The notes: generated by a model not told the origin, from the letters alone. A stretch of DNA of 64,000 bases from Kluyvera genomosp. 1 (GCF_001266615.1 NZ_LGHZ01000001.1:206933-270932), one strand, 5' to 3'. Counted from the stretch's first letter, positions 20,701-31,357 are shown. A program made the numbers and translations.

Positions 20701-21788
20701 GCCGAGCCGTCGCGGGGCCATGGGACTACAGTCTGGTGCAAAAAGGCCAGAACTGGTACCTGACATCCGTCAATATGAACCCGGTAAACCCCGTTGATCC
20801 AGCCAATCCAATCCCACAATATCGTCCGGAAGCCGGCAGCTATTTAAGCAACCTGGCGGCAGCGAACACCCTATTTACCCTCGCACTAGACGATCGTGAA
20901 GGCGCAACCGAGTACCGGGATCAGCAGACTAACCGCCCTTCCCTTGCCAGTACATTTTGGCTGCGTCAGGAAGGTGGACAAAACCGCTTCCGGGCAGCCA
21001 GTGGTCAGATTCGCACCCAGGCTAACCGCTACGTCGCGCAAATGGGTAATGAGTTCTTCCACGGCAGCAGCAACGGCGACGATCGCTGGGGCGGCGGGCT
21101 GATGGCGGGTTACGGTAACGTCAAGGGCAACAGCACGTCCTCACTGACCGGCTATCGCTCACGCAATAGCATGGACGGCTACAGCGTTGGCGCTTACGGT
21201 ACCTGGTATCAAAATGCACTCAGCCGTCAGGGCGCGTATGTCGATAGCTGGGTTAACTACAACTGGTTTAACAACCAGGTCGACGGCGAAGATCTGGCCC
21301 GGGAGCACTACCGTAGCCGAGGCTTTACCGCCTCTGTCGAAAGTGGATACAACCTATTATTACGCGAGAAAGAGCGCCAGGCGGTCTATCTTGAACCTCA
21401 GGCACAGCTGACCTGGATGGGCGTCAAAAGCCCAAGCCATACCGAAGTCAACGGTACCCAGATTCAGGATAATGGCCACGGCAATCTACAATCTCGCCTG
21501 GGCATGCGCCTGTACTTACGCGGCCATCGTCTGGAGGATGAAGGCAAAAATCGCGAGTTTAAACCGTACGTTGAAGCCGACTGGCTGCATAACACCCATG
21601 CGGCGGCGATTCGCATGAATAACACGCTGATTGGCCAGGAAGGCGCGCAGAACATCGCGCAGCTGAAGCTTGGCGTACAGGGGCAGATCTCCCCGACGCT
21701 AAATCTGTGGGGCGGGACAGCATTGCAGGTCGGCAACGATGGCTACAGCGATGTCTCTGCGATGGTAGGAATGAAGTACGCATTTTAG
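17763..21788 (+). CDS. Large glycine-rich autotransporter (type Va)
   Basis: A 1341-residue outer-membrane autotransporter, probably an adhesin or surface protein. A signal peptide covers about residues 1-33 (ends YTAHAAD). Residues about 34-640 are an extreme Gly/Asn-rich array of GGNGGNGG-type blocks alternating with short TNTGTITGG-like strands, the pattern of a beta-helix passenger. A PATR-like segment (LGSGALTLTGNSTFSGET) lies near residue 800. The C-terminal about 270 residues form the translocator beta-barrel (NRYVAQMGNEFF, RWGGGLMAGYG) and end in the expected aromatic residue (MKYAF). AGAGGA precedes the ATG. The gene takes the place of yeaE between yeaD and mipA. The passenger repeats match no adhesin I know. 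Confidence 0.9.
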   Translation: MSVFYTPPFRRNTLALTIGLALCAPVPYTAHAADGSDGSTATSDASAQGGHGGDMDLTTGAGGNGGAGGSGGRGQASSDGENGYPGSVNTPDNHAGTGGHHQEPDRNANNGSGAAGGGGGGGAAGVVQNGGGQANNTGAIVGGNGGHGGNGGSNTTDVTEAGNGGNGGDGGNGGSGVLLTTNGSYTNSGTIDGGNGGNGGNTGSASANAQTDGGTTIHAGSGGAGGKGGDGVTATQGGNVTNTGTITGGHGATGGLAADANNSQNNTVTGVGGTGGKAADGGNGVWLSDTSTITNSNKIIGGDGGNGGNGGAVNAGQGTGVVGDGAIGGNGGSGITVVGSGTVTNEVTGSIVGGNAGTGGGGNSTSSGLNLSGGNGGDGGNGGTGIALQNGGNVTNAGSVIGGSGNRGGGSGSLTSSRGGDSGTGGIGIDINQQGTVINESTGKVQGGKGGDDSAGGGGVGGVGGTAVNITGAGSVENHGEFIGGDGGAGANANGTDANGGTGAQGGSGLAINGAGTVVNSSGASIRGGMGGTGGGGSQGDGGVGGKGGDGVEIGAGGSVVNNGNILGGTGNRGGGGGKSNGGSGGDGVHITTGGGTLNNTGTISGGSGGDAGTATGDAGTGGVGVYGSDMTIINSGTLQGGLNQDGTTRSQAVMFVSGTNSLELQAGYQVLGDVVAGDGDDTLILGGEKNSTFDAASIGDAAQYQGFDHFSKTGNSTWLLQNTTDAITPWTIYDGILQVAEDASLGAASSTLTFDGGTLQMVGGFNFDNSRPIVIDTAGGTLDTQGYNTTISQGITGSGDFTKLGSGALTLTGNSTFSGETTLAEGSIDVIGSLAGGVTARSGTALSGSGSVGATTLDSGSTLTVGSPTEDDTTQATFTINGALDNSGTVNLSRSQIQAGNQLLVHGDYKGGTDSQMNLSTVLGDDSSQTDHVSIDGSTSGTTWVSFNNVGGLGAQTNRGIEVISVNGTSATDAFKQSGRAVAGPWDYSLVQKGQNWYLTSVNMNPVNPVDPANPIPQYRPEAGSYLSNLAAANTLFTLALDDREGATEYRDQQTNRPSLASTFWLRQEGGQNRFRAASGQIRTQANRYVAQMGNEFFHGSSNGDDRWGGGLMAGYGNVKGNSTSSLTGYRSRNSMDGYSVGAYGTWYQNALSRQGAYVDSWVNYNWFNNQVDGEDLAREHYRSRGFTASVESGYNLLLREKERQAVYLEPQAQLTWMGVKSPSHTEVNGTQIQDNGHGNLQSRLGMRLYLRGHRLEDEGKNREFKPYVEADWLHNTHAAAIRMNNTLIGQEGAQNIAQLKLGVQGQISPTLNLWGGTALQVGNDGYSDVSAMVGMKYAF
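17900..19640 (+). repeat. Degenerate GGYGGY repeats coding the Gly-rich passenger
   Basis: Tandem, imperfect GGC-GGT-AAC-GGT-like codons recur in about ten clusters separated by strand-forming segments of roughly 50-80 codons per period. The DNA is repetitive enough to allow slippage or recombination, so repeat number may vary between strains. Confidence 0.75.
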
Positions 21789-21794
21789 AAATTA

Positions 21795-21827
21795 GCCTCA
21801 TAACGGTGCAGCGCACCGTTATGAGGC
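21795..21827. terminator. Perfect 15-base hairpin after the autotransporter
   Basis: GCCTCATAACGGTGC pairs with GCACCGTTATGAGGC around three bases. No T run follows; it may protect the 3' end or act together with the next hairpin. Confidence 0.65.
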
Positions 21828-21843
21828 TCGTCTACAGTGCAAG

Positions 21844-21871
21844 GAAAGCGCCTTATCGTTCGGGCGCTTTC
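21844..21871. terminator. Bidirectional terminator between autotransporter and mipA
   Basis: GAAAGCGCC pairs with GGCGCTTTC, giving an A-rich left flank and T-rich right flank suited to stop transcription from both sides. Confidence 0.7.
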
Positions 21872-21891
21872 ATACTGAATTCAGACGATTT

Positions 21892-22638
21892 TTAGAAGGT
21901 GTAGGTCACACCAGTTGACAGCAGACCGGTCCAGCTTTTGTCGATCATTGGGCTATCGGTGATCTCATCGGACAGACGAGTGTAACGCGCGGTACCGTAT
22001 ACGCTCCAGTTACCGGCAAAGCGGTAGTTGGCGCTCATTTCCAGATACGGGTTCCAGCTACTGTTCGGATCGTAGCTACGCAGGCCGCTGCGCGCCGATT
22101 CATGACGGGAAACACCATAATAGTACTGGTTCTGGTTTTCGCTGTTCCACTGCACACCGATACCCGGCGTTAAGGTCAGACCGCCGTTGGTGTAGCGATA
22201 AACCCAGGCCGTATCCCAGACAATACCGTTGCTTTTATCCAGCGTATCGCCAGCAAGCGTGGTGCGCAGAGAACCGTACTGAGTATGGTGGAACCAGGAA
22301 AGCCCGGCCATCATCGTCGACTGACGGCGATCCAATTTACGCAGTTGGCTGTTGTCGCTATCGCCCGGTTTGAAGAACAGCGGAGACCAATAAGCCGTCA
22401 GCGAGAGCTGGTCTGTACCGTCATTCCACAGGTAGTAACCACCACCTAAACCACGGAACCAGAAGTTATCCCCTTCGTAATTAATTACCGGTACAGGGTA
22501 TACATCGTGGTCGTACTGTTTGTATGGATGTTCAACAATCCCCACACCTGCGCCCAGCGAGAACTTGCTTTCCGCCTGTACAGCCGTTGCAGAAGTGGCA
22601 ATCAGTATCCCTAGAGCAAGAAGTTTGATTCGATTCAC
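21892..22638 (-). CDS. mipA: MltA-interacting protein MipA
   Basis: An outer-membrane scaffold of the MipA/OmpV family, known to bridge the lytic transglycosylase MltA and PBP1b. Reading from a GTG at 22638 gives 248 residues, exactly the E. coli length, starting VNRIKLLALG and with a signal peptide ending AVQAES. AAGGA lies upstream. The frame is also open to an ATG at 22662, which would add eight residues. GGGYYLWND and the C-terminal STGVTYTF with terminal Phe are typical of an outer-membrane barrel. Confidence 0.95.
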   Translation of the reverse strand: MNRIKLLALGILIATSATAVQAESKFSLGAGVGIVEHPYKQYDHDVYPVPVINYEGDNFWFRGLGGGYYLWNDGTDQLSLTAYWSPLFFKPGDSDNSQLRKLDRRQSTMMAGLSWFHHTQYGSLRTTLAGDTLDKSNGIVWDTAWVYRYTNGGLTLTPGIGVQWNSENQNQYYYGVSRHESARSGLRSYDPNSSWNPYLEMSANYRFAGNWSVYGTARYTRLSDEITDSPMIDKSWTGLLSTGVTYTF

Positions 22639-22956
22639 AATCCGTAATTCCTTTTTATTCAACCTATCAGCCGCGGAAGTTTACATCCCACTGTGCGTTA
22701 CCACAAATTTTTTACAGCAAAAGGCAAAATATCACTTGCAATTATCCCATCTACTTATGACGGTTCACTTGCAAATTCGTGACGGCTATATGAAAGAGTA
22801 AAAAAGATTAAAAAATTTAATGTCGTGTTATCTGATGAGTTATTGATATGTCATTGAAATTCGTTTTTATCGCCATGCAAGTTTTGCAAATGCCATCTAC
22901 GCTTATTTTTAGAAGGTGTCATTGCCACGTACGTCCGCGTTAATTATCCGACAACC

Positions 22957-22972
22957 TGGCACACGGGTTGCT
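22957..22972 (+). promoter_or_regulatory. Sigma-54 (-24/-12) promoter of yeaG
   Basis: TGGCACA-CGGG-TTGCT differs from the consensus TGGCACG-N4-TTGCW at one position. Transcription would start near 22983, about 90 bases before yeaG. E. coli yeaGH is known to be under NtrC/sigma-54 control. The remainder of the 436-base mipA-yeaG gap is AT-rich; the activator sites probably lie there, but I did not identify them. Confidence 0.85.
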
Positions 22973-23074
22973 GGATAAAGCAGTGAGCGTCGTTTGGCTT
23001 AGCCCTTCCGGGAGCCCACACTATTCATACCAATGGCTCTTAACCTGTGCTAAAAAACGAAAGGACGGCATGCC

Positions 23075-25009
23075 ATGAATATATTCGATCACTATCGCCA
23101 GCGCTATGAAGCTGCCAAGGACGAAGAGTTCACACTGCAGGAGTTTCTCGCCGTATGTAAGCAAGATCGCAGTGCCTATGCTAACGCGGCAGAACGGCTA
23201 CTAACGGCTATTGGTGAGCCCGTAATGGTTGATACGGCTCAAGAACCGCGGCTTTCCCGTCTCTTTTCGAACCGAGTCATCGGACGCTATCCCGCGTTCG
23301 AAGAGTTCTATGGCATGGAAGAAGCCATTGAACAGATAGTTTCCTACCTGAAACACGCTGCCCAAGGGCTCGAAGAGAAGAAACAAATCCTTTATTTACT
23401 GGGCCCGGTGGGCGGCGGTAAATCTTCACTGGCTGAACGCCTGAAATCACTGATGCAGCGCGTTCCTATTTACGTACTCAGCGCTAACGGGGAACGCAGT
23501 CCGGTCAACGACCATCCGCTGTGTCTGTTTAATCCGCAGGAAGACGCGCAGATTCTGGATAAAGAGTACGGCATTCCGAATCGCTACCTCGGCACCATTA
23601 TGTCGCCATGGGCCGCGAAACGGCTGCACGAATTTGGTGGTGACATTACCAAGTTCCGGGTGGTGAAAGTCTGGCCATCCATTCTGCAACAGATCGCGAT
23701 TGCCAAAACGGAACCGGGCGATGAGAACAACCAGGACATTTCCGCACTGGTTGGTAAAGTCGATATCCGTAAACTGGAACACTTCGCACAAAACGACCCG
23801 GATGCCTACGGCTATTCCGGTGCGCTGTGCCGTGCCAACCAGGGGATTATGGAGTTCGTCGAGATGTTTAAAGCACCAATCAAGGTGCTGCATCCACTGT
23901 TGACCGCCACTCAGGAAGGTAACTATAACGGGACCGAAGGGATCTCTGCCCTGCCGTTCAATGGCATCATCCTTGCGCACTCCAACGAATCGGAGTGGGT
24001 GACCTTCCGCAACAACAAAAACAACGAAGCGTTCCTTGACCGTGTGTATATCGTTAAGGTGCCTTACTGCCTGCGGATCTCGGAAGAGATCAAAATTTAC
24101 GAAAAACTGCTTAACAACAGTGAGTTGACCCATGCGCCGTGCGCGCCGGGCACTCTGGAAACGCTGTCACGCTTCTCGATTCTGTCACGTTTGAAAGAGC
24201 CGGAAAACTCCAGCATCTACTCGAAAATGCGCGTCTATGATGGTGAAAGCCTGAAAGACACCGACCCGAAAGCCAAGTCGTATCAGGAGTATCGCGACTA
24301 TGCGGGTGTTGATGAAGGCATGAACGGTCTTTCTACCCGCTTCGCCTTCAAAATCCTTTCTCGCGTCTTCAACTTCGATCACGCAGAGGTGGCAGCAAAC
24401 CCGGTGCACCTGTTCTACGTACTGGAACAGCAGATCGAACGCGAACAGTTCCCGCAGGAGCAGTCCGAACGCTACCTGGAATTCTTAAAAGGCTATCTGA
24501 TCCCGAAATACGCCGAGTTCATCGGCAAAGAGATCCAGACCGCCTATCTGGAGTCCTACTCTGAGTACGGCCAGAATATTTTCGACCGTTACGTCACCTA
24601 TGCGGATTTCTGGATTCAGGACCAGGAGTATCGCGATCCGGATACCGGACAGCTGTTTGACCGTGAATCGCTGAACGCTGAACTGGAAAAAATCGAGAAG
24701 CCGGCCGGGATCAGCAACCCGAAAGACTTCCGTAACGAGATTGTCAATTTTGTGCTGCGTGCCCGAGCCCATAACAACGGCCGCAACCCGAACTGGACAA
24801 GCTACGAGAAACTGCGCACGGTTATTGAGAAGAAAATGTTCTCCAATACCGAAGAGCTACTGCCGGTGATTTCGTTTAACGCGAAGACCTCAACCGATGA
24901 GCAGAAAAAACACGACGACTTCGTCGATCGGATGATGGAAAAAGGCTATACCCGTAAACAGGTTCGCCTGTTGTGTGAATGGTATCTGCGCGTCCGTAAG
25001 TCATCATAA
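23075..25009 (+). CDS. yeaG: PrkA-type serine/threonine protein kinase YeaG
   Basis: A 644-residue cytoplasmic kinase of the PrkA family, which in E. coli responds to nitrogen starvation and other stresses. An N-terminal AAA-like PrkA domain carries Walker A GPVGGGKSS near residue 110, and the C-terminal half is the PrkA kinase-like region. Length matches E. coli YeaG. It is the first gene of a yeaG-yeaH operon behind a sigma-54 promoter, with a hairpin in the 129-base gap between the genes. Confidence 0.96.
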   Translation: MNIFDHYRQRYEAAKDEEFTLQEFLAVCKQDRSAYANAAERLLTAIGEPVMVDTAQEPRLSRLFSNRVIGRYPAFEEFYGMEEAIEQIVSYLKHAAQGLEEKKQILYLLGPVGGGKSSLAERLKSLMQRVPIYVLSANGERSPVNDHPLCLFNPQEDAQILDKEYGIPNRYLGTIMSPWAAKRLHEFGGDITKFRVVKVWPSILQQIAIAKTEPGDENNQDISALVGKVDIRKLEHFAQNDPDAYGYSGALCRANQGIMEFVEMFKAPIKVLHPLLTATQEGNYNGTEGISALPFNGIILAHSNESEWVTFRNNKNNEAFLDRVYIVKVPYCLRISEEIKIYEKLLNNSELTHAPCAPGTLETLSRFSILSRLKEPENSSIYSKMRVYDGESLKDTDPKAKSYQEYRDYAGVDEGMNGLSTRFAFKILSRVFNFDHAEVAANPVHLFYVLEQQIEREQFPQEQSERYLEFLKGYLIPKYAEFIGKEIQTAYLESYSEYGQNIFDRYVTYADFWIQDQEYRDPDTGQLFDRESLNAELEKIEKPAGISNPKDFRNEIVNFVLRARAHNNGRNPNWTSYEKLRTVIEKKMFSNTEELLPVISFNAKTSTDEQKKHDDFVDRMMEKGYTRKQVRLLCEWYLRVRKSS

Positions 25010-25021
25010 CAGCCAAAAATG

Positions 25022-25051
25022 GCCCGGAAGCAACCTGGTTGCTTACCGGGC
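25022..25051 (+). other. Intercistronic hairpin between yeaG and yeaH
   Basis: GCCCGG-AAGCAAC pairs with GTTGCTT-A-CCGGGC around a three-base loop. There is no T run. It may stabilise the yeaG mRNA or attenuate yeaH expression. Confidence 0.55.
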
Positions 25052-25111
25052 TTGGGCACGGCGATACGCCCTGTCCTGCTCGCTTAGACGCGCGTAGGAT
25101 ATTGTGTATGA

Positions 25112-26416
<1,305 letters not shown>

Positions 26417-26424
26417 CCTTGCAC

Positions 26425-26450
26425 AGGCTGTCTCTTCGGAGACAGCCTTA
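26425..26450 (+). terminator. yeaH terminator
   Basis: AGGCTGTCTC pairs with GAGACAGCCT around a TTCG tetraloop, nine bases after the yeaH stop. The T run is short. Confidence 0.75.
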
Positions 26451-26553
26451 TCCTGATGCCCGATAAAACTTTCCGGGTTCTAATGTATAGCTAGAGAAGC
26501 CGTGCCCCCCATGGTAATATTCCGGCTGCCGCGGAAGAATTAATAATTTCACC

Positions 26554-28035
26554 ATGAAACTGCAGAATAAAATACTACGCTTCGTCATTTCAGGTGGCGT
26601 AGTGATCCTCACCTCTTCATTTTTAATCTATGAATTGATCGCAACGCATCGGGATATGTCCGATTACATGAGATATATCATAGACAAAGGTGAATCAGCT
26701 TTTCTTTATGATAAATATCAGAACCAGCTGATTATTTCACAGCTATCCAGAAAGATAGATGACCGGCCCACCGTGGAATCTGCGGCGCGCGCCTGCGCAA
26801 GCGTGCAGCATCGCGGTGAGGTCAATGGTCTCAATATCGACGGCTACACCTATTCACCGCTTGAGGGCTCGCTCACCTCGGGTAAAACGCCGTGTTCGCA
26901 ATGGGTCAATGATCTTCCCATGCTTGCCGCGTTTGATTTGGCTATTGCCAATAATACGGTCTGGAAACCGACGCTGCCCAACGAACCTAAGCCAAACCAG
27001 CATTTTCGATATTATATTGATTTAATGAATCAATATATCTATTTCAATTCTCCGGTCGTCATTACAGACCCCACGTTAACCAGCTGGAATTTTATCTACG
27101 GTAAACGTCTTGGTATTTCTCCCGCCAGCCTGGAAAATTTATTTCTGGGCCGAACGGTGGTCTCCAGTATCTACGTGGATACCTTTACCCGTAAGAATAT
27201 CTTAACTTTCCTGACGCCGGTCTATCAGCACGAACAGCTGAAAGGCATCGTCATGGTTGACCTTTCGCGTCAGGATATGCGCGACGTTTTTTATACCCAT
27301 GACCGCCCGCTAGTGTGGCGCTATCTCGATATCGTGTTCACAGATTCCGACACCAATGCCCACATCACGGTGCATCGCAGCGCGGCACATCTGTTGACCT
27401 ACGTTCAGTACTCTCGCCCGCTGGCGGAAAACATGCACGTGGTTGTGTCGCTCGATGTGATGTATTTTCTGCTGAGCTCATGGAAGCTATTTTTGTTTTA
27501 TCTGGTGACCACGCTCACCTTGTTGCATCTGGTGCGCACCCATTTTCGTCTGTACCGCACCGTCAGCAAAGAGAACATCAGCGACGCTCTCACCGGGCTG
27601 TATAACCGTAAAATTCTCTCGCAAGTGCAAAGCATGCGCCTACAGCGCCTGACAGAACAAGGTGCAGGCATCGTAGTTATCGCCTTAGATTGCGATAAGC
27701 TCAAACACATCAACGACACCTGGGGACACGACGAGGGCGACCGTGCCATTATCATGCTGGCAGAGGCGATTTCCGCCACTATTCGTAAAAGCGACTACGG
27801 TGTCCGACTTGGCGGCGATGAGTTCTGTATTATTCTGGTGGATTATGATGAGGCCGATGCTGAACTTATTCTCCAGCGTATCCGGGAACAGCTGGCATTG
27901 ATAGACCATGAAAAACGCGTGAGTTTCTCCTCAGGCATTTACAAAATGCAGCCTGGTGATAGCCTCGATGAAGCGATGAAAATTGCCGATGAGCGCCTCT
28001 ATCTGGATAAAAAAGCGCGCCACATTGTTGAATAA
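26554..28035 (+). CDS. dgcJ: Membrane diguanylate cyclase DgcJ (YeaJ)
   Basis: Makes cyclic di-GMP from two GTP. The 493-residue protein has an N-terminal membrane span (about residues 9-28), a periplasmic sensor region of about 270 residues, a second span near residues 305-325 and a GGDEF domain. The active site GGDEF is at residue 420, and RKSD five residues before it is an intact inhibitory I-site. It aligns with E. coli YeaJ along its length (for example SSFLIYEL, FLYDKYQNQ, FYTHDRPL) and is followed by yeaK as in E. coli, though yeaI is not found upstream. Confidence 0.92.
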   Translation: MKLQNKILRFVISGGVVILTSSFLIYELIATHRDMSDYMRYIIDKGESAFLYDKYQNQLIISQLSRKIDDRPTVESAARACASVQHRGEVNGLNIDGYTYSPLEGSLTSGKTPCSQWVNDLPMLAAFDLAIANNTVWKPTLPNEPKPNQHFRYYIDLMNQYIYFNSPVVITDPTLTSWNFIYGKRLGISPASLENLFLGRTVVSSIYVDTFTRKNILTFLTPVYQHEQLKGIVMVDLSRQDMRDVFYTHDRPLVWRYLDIVFTDSDTNAHITVHRSAAHLLTYVQYSRPLAENMHVVVSLDVMYFLLSSWKLFLFYLVTTLTLLHLVRTHFRLYRTVSKENISDALTGLYNRKILSQVQSMRLQRLTEQGAGIVVIALDCDKLKHINDTWGHDEGDRAIIMLAEAISATIRKSDYGVRLGGDEFCIILVDYDEADAELILQRIREQLALIDHEKRVSFSSGIYKMQPGDSLDEAMKIADERLYLDKKARHIVE

Positions 28036-28058
28036 CCCGTGACTCAATGGAGCAAAAA

Positions 28059-28559
28059 ATGATAACCCCAGTATCGCCGAACATTCACCAGCAGTTGCTT
28101 GCGCTGCTAGACCAACATCAGGCCCGCTATCGGGTGATGACGCATGAAGCGGTCGGTAAATGCGAAGCCGTCTCTGAAATCCGCGGTACGGCGCTGGGTC
28201 AGGGTGCCAAGGCGCTGGTATGTAAAGTGAAAGGCAATGGGGTAAACCAGCATGTGCTGGCCATTCTGGCCGCCGATCAGCAAGCGGATCTATCACAATT
28301 AGCACAGCACATCGGGGGGTTAAAAGCGTCCCTGGCAAGCCCGGCGGAAGTCAATGCGCTCACCGCCTGCGTGTTTGGTGCCATTCCCCCCTTTAGCTTC
28401 CACAGTGCGCTACGCTTAATCGCTGACCCGCTGCTGTTTGACCGTTTTGATGAAATTGCCTTCAACGCCGGTAGCCTGGAAAAATCGGTCATTCTGAATA
28501 CCGAAGACTACCTGCGTATTGCTCAGCCAGAGCTGGTCGATTTTCGGCGCCAGGCCTGA
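28059..28559 (+). CDS. yeaK: YbaK/ProX-type aminoacyl-tRNA deacylase YeaK
   Basis: A 166-residue stand-alone tRNA-editing domain of the INS/YbaK superfamily, which removes wrongly attached amino acids from tRNA. Typical parts are THEAVGKCEAVSEIRG, GAKALVCKVKG with the conserved Lys, and FGAIPPFSF. The ATG at 28059 has GGAG at ideal distance; an in-frame ATG four codons upstream overlaps that site and is less likely. Confidence 0.93.
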   Translation: MITPVSPNIHQQLLALLDQHQARYRVMTHEAVGKCEAVSEIRGTALGQGAKALVCKVKGNGVNQHVLAILAADQQADLSQLAQHIGGLKASLASPAEVNALTACVFGAIPPFSFHSALRLIADPLLFDRFDEIAFNAGSLEKSVILNTEDYLRIAQPELVDFRRQA

Positions 28560-28833
28560 TGCTAATGCACTCATAAGCACAGACTCTCTTGCCGGATGCA
28601 AACGGGACAATAAAGATGATTCCGCTGTTTATTCGCGAAGGAAGTCTATTAATCACCCTGTTAGTCAAATAATCAGGCAAATGCCTGAAATCCACTGTAA
28701 AAGTTGAAAAAGACCTGTTTCCTGACGCGGACTTGCGTACAGTAAAGGGGACTACGCAAGCCGCTGCTCAGGCAGTGGCCACAATAAAATGCGTAGCGCG
28801 GTCTTTTTCGATTTTTGCAAGGATTACCTCTGT

Positions 28834-29280
28834 ATGCTCGATACTACCCTGATTATTCTGCTGGGCCTGGCGGCGCTTGGCTTTGTCAGTCACAACACCA
28901 CTGTCGCCGTTTCTATTCTTGTTCTGATTATCATCCGCGTCACGCCGCTGAGCGTCTTTTTCCCGTGGGTAGAAAAACAGGGGCTGAGCATCGGGATTAT
29001 TATCCTGACCATCAGCGTCATGGCACCAATTGCTAGCGGCGCACTGCCGGCCAGCACGCTGCTGCACTCGTTCGCTAACTGGAAATCATTGGTGGCGATT
29101 GCCGTGGGCGTATTTGTCTCATGGCTTGGCGGGCGCGGCGTGACGCTTATGGGCAGTCAGCCGCATCTGGTGGCAGGTTTGCTGATCGGCACCGTGCTCG
29201 GTGTCGCGCTGTTCCGCGGCGTCCCGGTGGGGCCGCTGATTGCCGCAGGCCTGGTGTCGCTGCTTATTGGGAAGTCGTAG
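28834..29280 (+). CDS. yeaL: DUF441 inner-membrane protein YeaL
   Basis: A 148-residue protein with four predicted membrane spans and the same length as E. coli YeaL. Recognisable stretches are [31 protein letters not shown] and [16 protein letters not shown]. Function is unknown. AAGGA lies before the ATG at 28834. Its last 17 bases overlap the 3' end of convergent nimR. The 274-base gap from yeaK contains no gene that I can see; E. coli yoaI is missing there. Confidence 0.94.
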   Translation: MLDTTLIILLGLAALGFVSHNTTVAVSILVLIIIRVTPLSVFFPWVEKQGLSIGIIILTISVMAPIASGALPASTLLHSFANWKSLVAIAVGVFVSWLGGRGVTLMGSQPHLVAGLLIGTVLGVALFRGVPVGPLIAAGLVSLLIGKS

Positions 29281-30055
29281 TCAGCGCTGACAGATAACGT
29301 CCCGGCGTTTGCCCTAGCCCTTTACGGAACATGGTGATAAACGCGGTTGTAGAGTCGTAGCCTAGCGACAATGCGACCTGCTGGACGTTGAGCCCGCGCA
29401 CCAACATTTGCAGCGCGAGGATCAGCTGCAGCTGGTGTCGCCAGCGACGAAAATTCAGCCCGGTCTCTTTCACCACCAGCCGGGCAAGATTACGCTCACT
29501 CATCGCAAACCGACTGGCCCACTGACTCAGGGTTTGCCATTGCGCCGGTTCGGCTTCCATCATCTCCACCATCAGACGAATCTTGGGATGGGTCGAGACC
29601 GGTAGTTGGAGCTGTTGCTCCGGCTGCTGCGGGAGCTCATCAAATAGCACCTGAATGAGGCGTTGTGTTTCAGGGGCCTGACGCGCCGCTTCATCGCGCT
29701 GGGCAAGGCTCAGAATCAACTCGCGTACCAGCGGCGATATTTTCAAGGTGCAGCAATGCGCCGGCATTTTTGCCGCACCCGGCTCAATGAATAAAAAGCA
29801 CAGCTCCGCCCGTGGTGTGGCGCGGTTGCTATGCGGCACTTCACCCGGAACCCACACCGCAAACTGCGGCGGCACCATCCACAGTGCGTTGGCTACTTCA
29901 CAGGTAATGGCCCCATGCAGCGCCAGAATCAGCTGCCCTTTGCGATGCTGATGCTCTGGGATGTACTGCTCCCCTTCCACCACCTGAATACCAAATGCCA
30001 CCGCAGCATCCTGATGACTATCCGGGTGATAGCCATCTAATCCGAGTCCCAACAT
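29264..30055 (-). CDS. nimR: AraC-family regulator NimR (YeaM)
   Basis: A 263-residue regulator with an N-terminal cupin-like effector domain ([15 protein letters not shown]) and a C-terminal AraC/XylS double helix-turn-helix ([37 protein letters not shown]). In E. coli NimR represses the divergent nimT and responds to 2-nitroimidazoles. The 99-base nimR-nimT gap should hold its operators. Its 3' end overlaps yeaL. Confidence 0.9.
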   Translation of the reverse strand: MLGLGLDGYHPDSHQDAAVAFGIQVVEGEQYIPEHQHRKGQLILALHGAITCEVANALWMVPPQFAVWVPGEVPHSNRATPRAELCFLFIEPGAAKMPAHCCTLKISPLVRELILSLAQRDEAARQAPETQRLIQVLFDELPQQPEQQLQLPVSTHPKIRLMVEMMEAEPAQWQTLSQWASRFAMSERNLARLVVKETGLNFRRWRHQLQLILALQMLVRGLNVQQVALSLGYDSTTAFITMFRKGLGQTPGRYLSALTTTSQ

Positions 30056-30154
30056 GATTTTGTCCGATTTTAGCGATTATCTGTCATTTTAGCTTGATTT
30101 AAACAAAGTCCAAACCGGGTATCGTAGTCATCCCATTATTTAGTTGAGAAGACT

Positions 30155-31339
30155 ATGTCTCGCACACTTCCTTCTTCCAGCCAACGCTGGTTACTGATTG
30201 TTGGTATTTTACTGATTGCCTCGACGCTGCGCGTCACGTTCACCGGTGCCGCACCGCTACTGGACGCCATTCGCGCTGATTACGGCCTCACCACGGCGCA
30301 AACGGGATTATTAACCACCCTGCCATTGCTGGCATTTGGCCTTGTTTCGCCCTTGGCCGCCGGCATCGCCCGTCGCCTGGGCATGGAGCGCAGCCTGTTT
30401 ATCGCGATGCTGCTGATCTGTGCCGGTATCGCGATTCGTTCTCTCCCGTCGGCCCTGCTCATGTTTGTCGGTACTGCGATAATTGGCTGTGGGATTGCGC
30501 TGGGTAACGTACTGCTGCCAGGCTTAATTAAACGTGATTTCTCAAGCCATGTAGCCAAATTCACCGGGGCCTATTCGGTGACTATGGGAGCCGCAGCAGC
30601 GCTGGGCTCTGCGCTGGTAGTACCGATTGCGCTAAACGGCTTTGGCTGGCGCGGCGCGCTGCTGACGCTGATGGTCTTTCCGCTGCTAGCCCTGATTTTC
30701 TGGCTGCCGCAGTGGCGGGCCACGCAAAGCACCAACATCTCCGGCAGCGGCGCGGCCCATAACCGAGGAATTTGGCGCTCGGCGCTGGCCTGGCAGGTGA
30801 CGCTGTTCCTCGGTCTCAACTCGCTGGTCTATTACGTCATCATCGGCTGGCTTCCTGCCATTCTGATTAGCCAGGGCTACAGCGAGGCGCAGGCTGGCTC
30901 TCTGCATGGCCTGCTGCAGCTGGCAACAGCGGCACCCGGTATCGTGATTCCGCTAATCCTTCATCGTTTAAAAGACCAGCGTGGAATTGCCATCATTGCG
31001 GCGCTGATGTGTGCTGCCAGCGTGCTGGGTTTCATCCTTGTACCGTCACAGGCCGTCATCTGGACGCTTGTCTACGGCTTTGGTTCAGGCGCAACGATGA
31101 TCCTTGGGCTTACCTTTATCGGGCTACGCGCAAGCTCCGCGCACCAGGCGGCCGCACTCTCCGGGATGGCACAAACCGTTGGTTATTTACTGGCAGCATG
31201 TGGGCCACCGCTGATGGGGAAAATGCATGACGTGAGTGGCTCATGGCACATATCGCTGATTTGCGTCGCTATCTTTTCGCTGGTGATGGCGGTATTTGGC
31301 GGATTAGCAGGACGTAACCGGGAAATTAACGCGGATTAA
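30155..31339 (+). CDS. nimT: MFS exporter NimT (YeaN)
   Basis: A 394-residue major-facilitator transporter of the CynX/NimT branch with about 12 membrane spans; E. coli NimT exports 2-nitroimidazole. The N-terminus shows RVTFTGAAPLLDAIR and [17 protein letters not shown], with the loop-2/3 motif ARRLGMERSL. It is divergent from its regulator nimR and ends at a strong terminator. Confidence 0.93.
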   Translation: MSRTLPSSSQRWLLIVGILLIASTLRVTFTGAAPLLDAIRADYGLTTAQTGLLTTLPLLAFGLVSPLAAGIARRLGMERSLFIAMLLICAGIAIRSLPSALLMFVGTAIIGCGIALGNVLLPGLIKRDFSSHVAKFTGAYSVTMGAAAALGSALVVPIALNGFGWRGALLTLMVFPLLALIFWLPQWRATQSTNISGSGAAHNRGIWRSALAWQVTLFLGLNSLVYYVIIGWLPAILISQGYSEAQAGSLHGLLQLATAAPGIVIPLILHRLKDQRGIAIIAALMCAASVLGFILVPSQAVIWTLVYGFGSGATMILGLTFIGLRASSAHQAAALSGMAQTVGYLLAACGPPLMGKMHDVSGSWHISLICVAIFSLVMAVFGGLAGRNREINAD

Positions 31340-31357
31340 TCACCGTTGCAGAATGGC

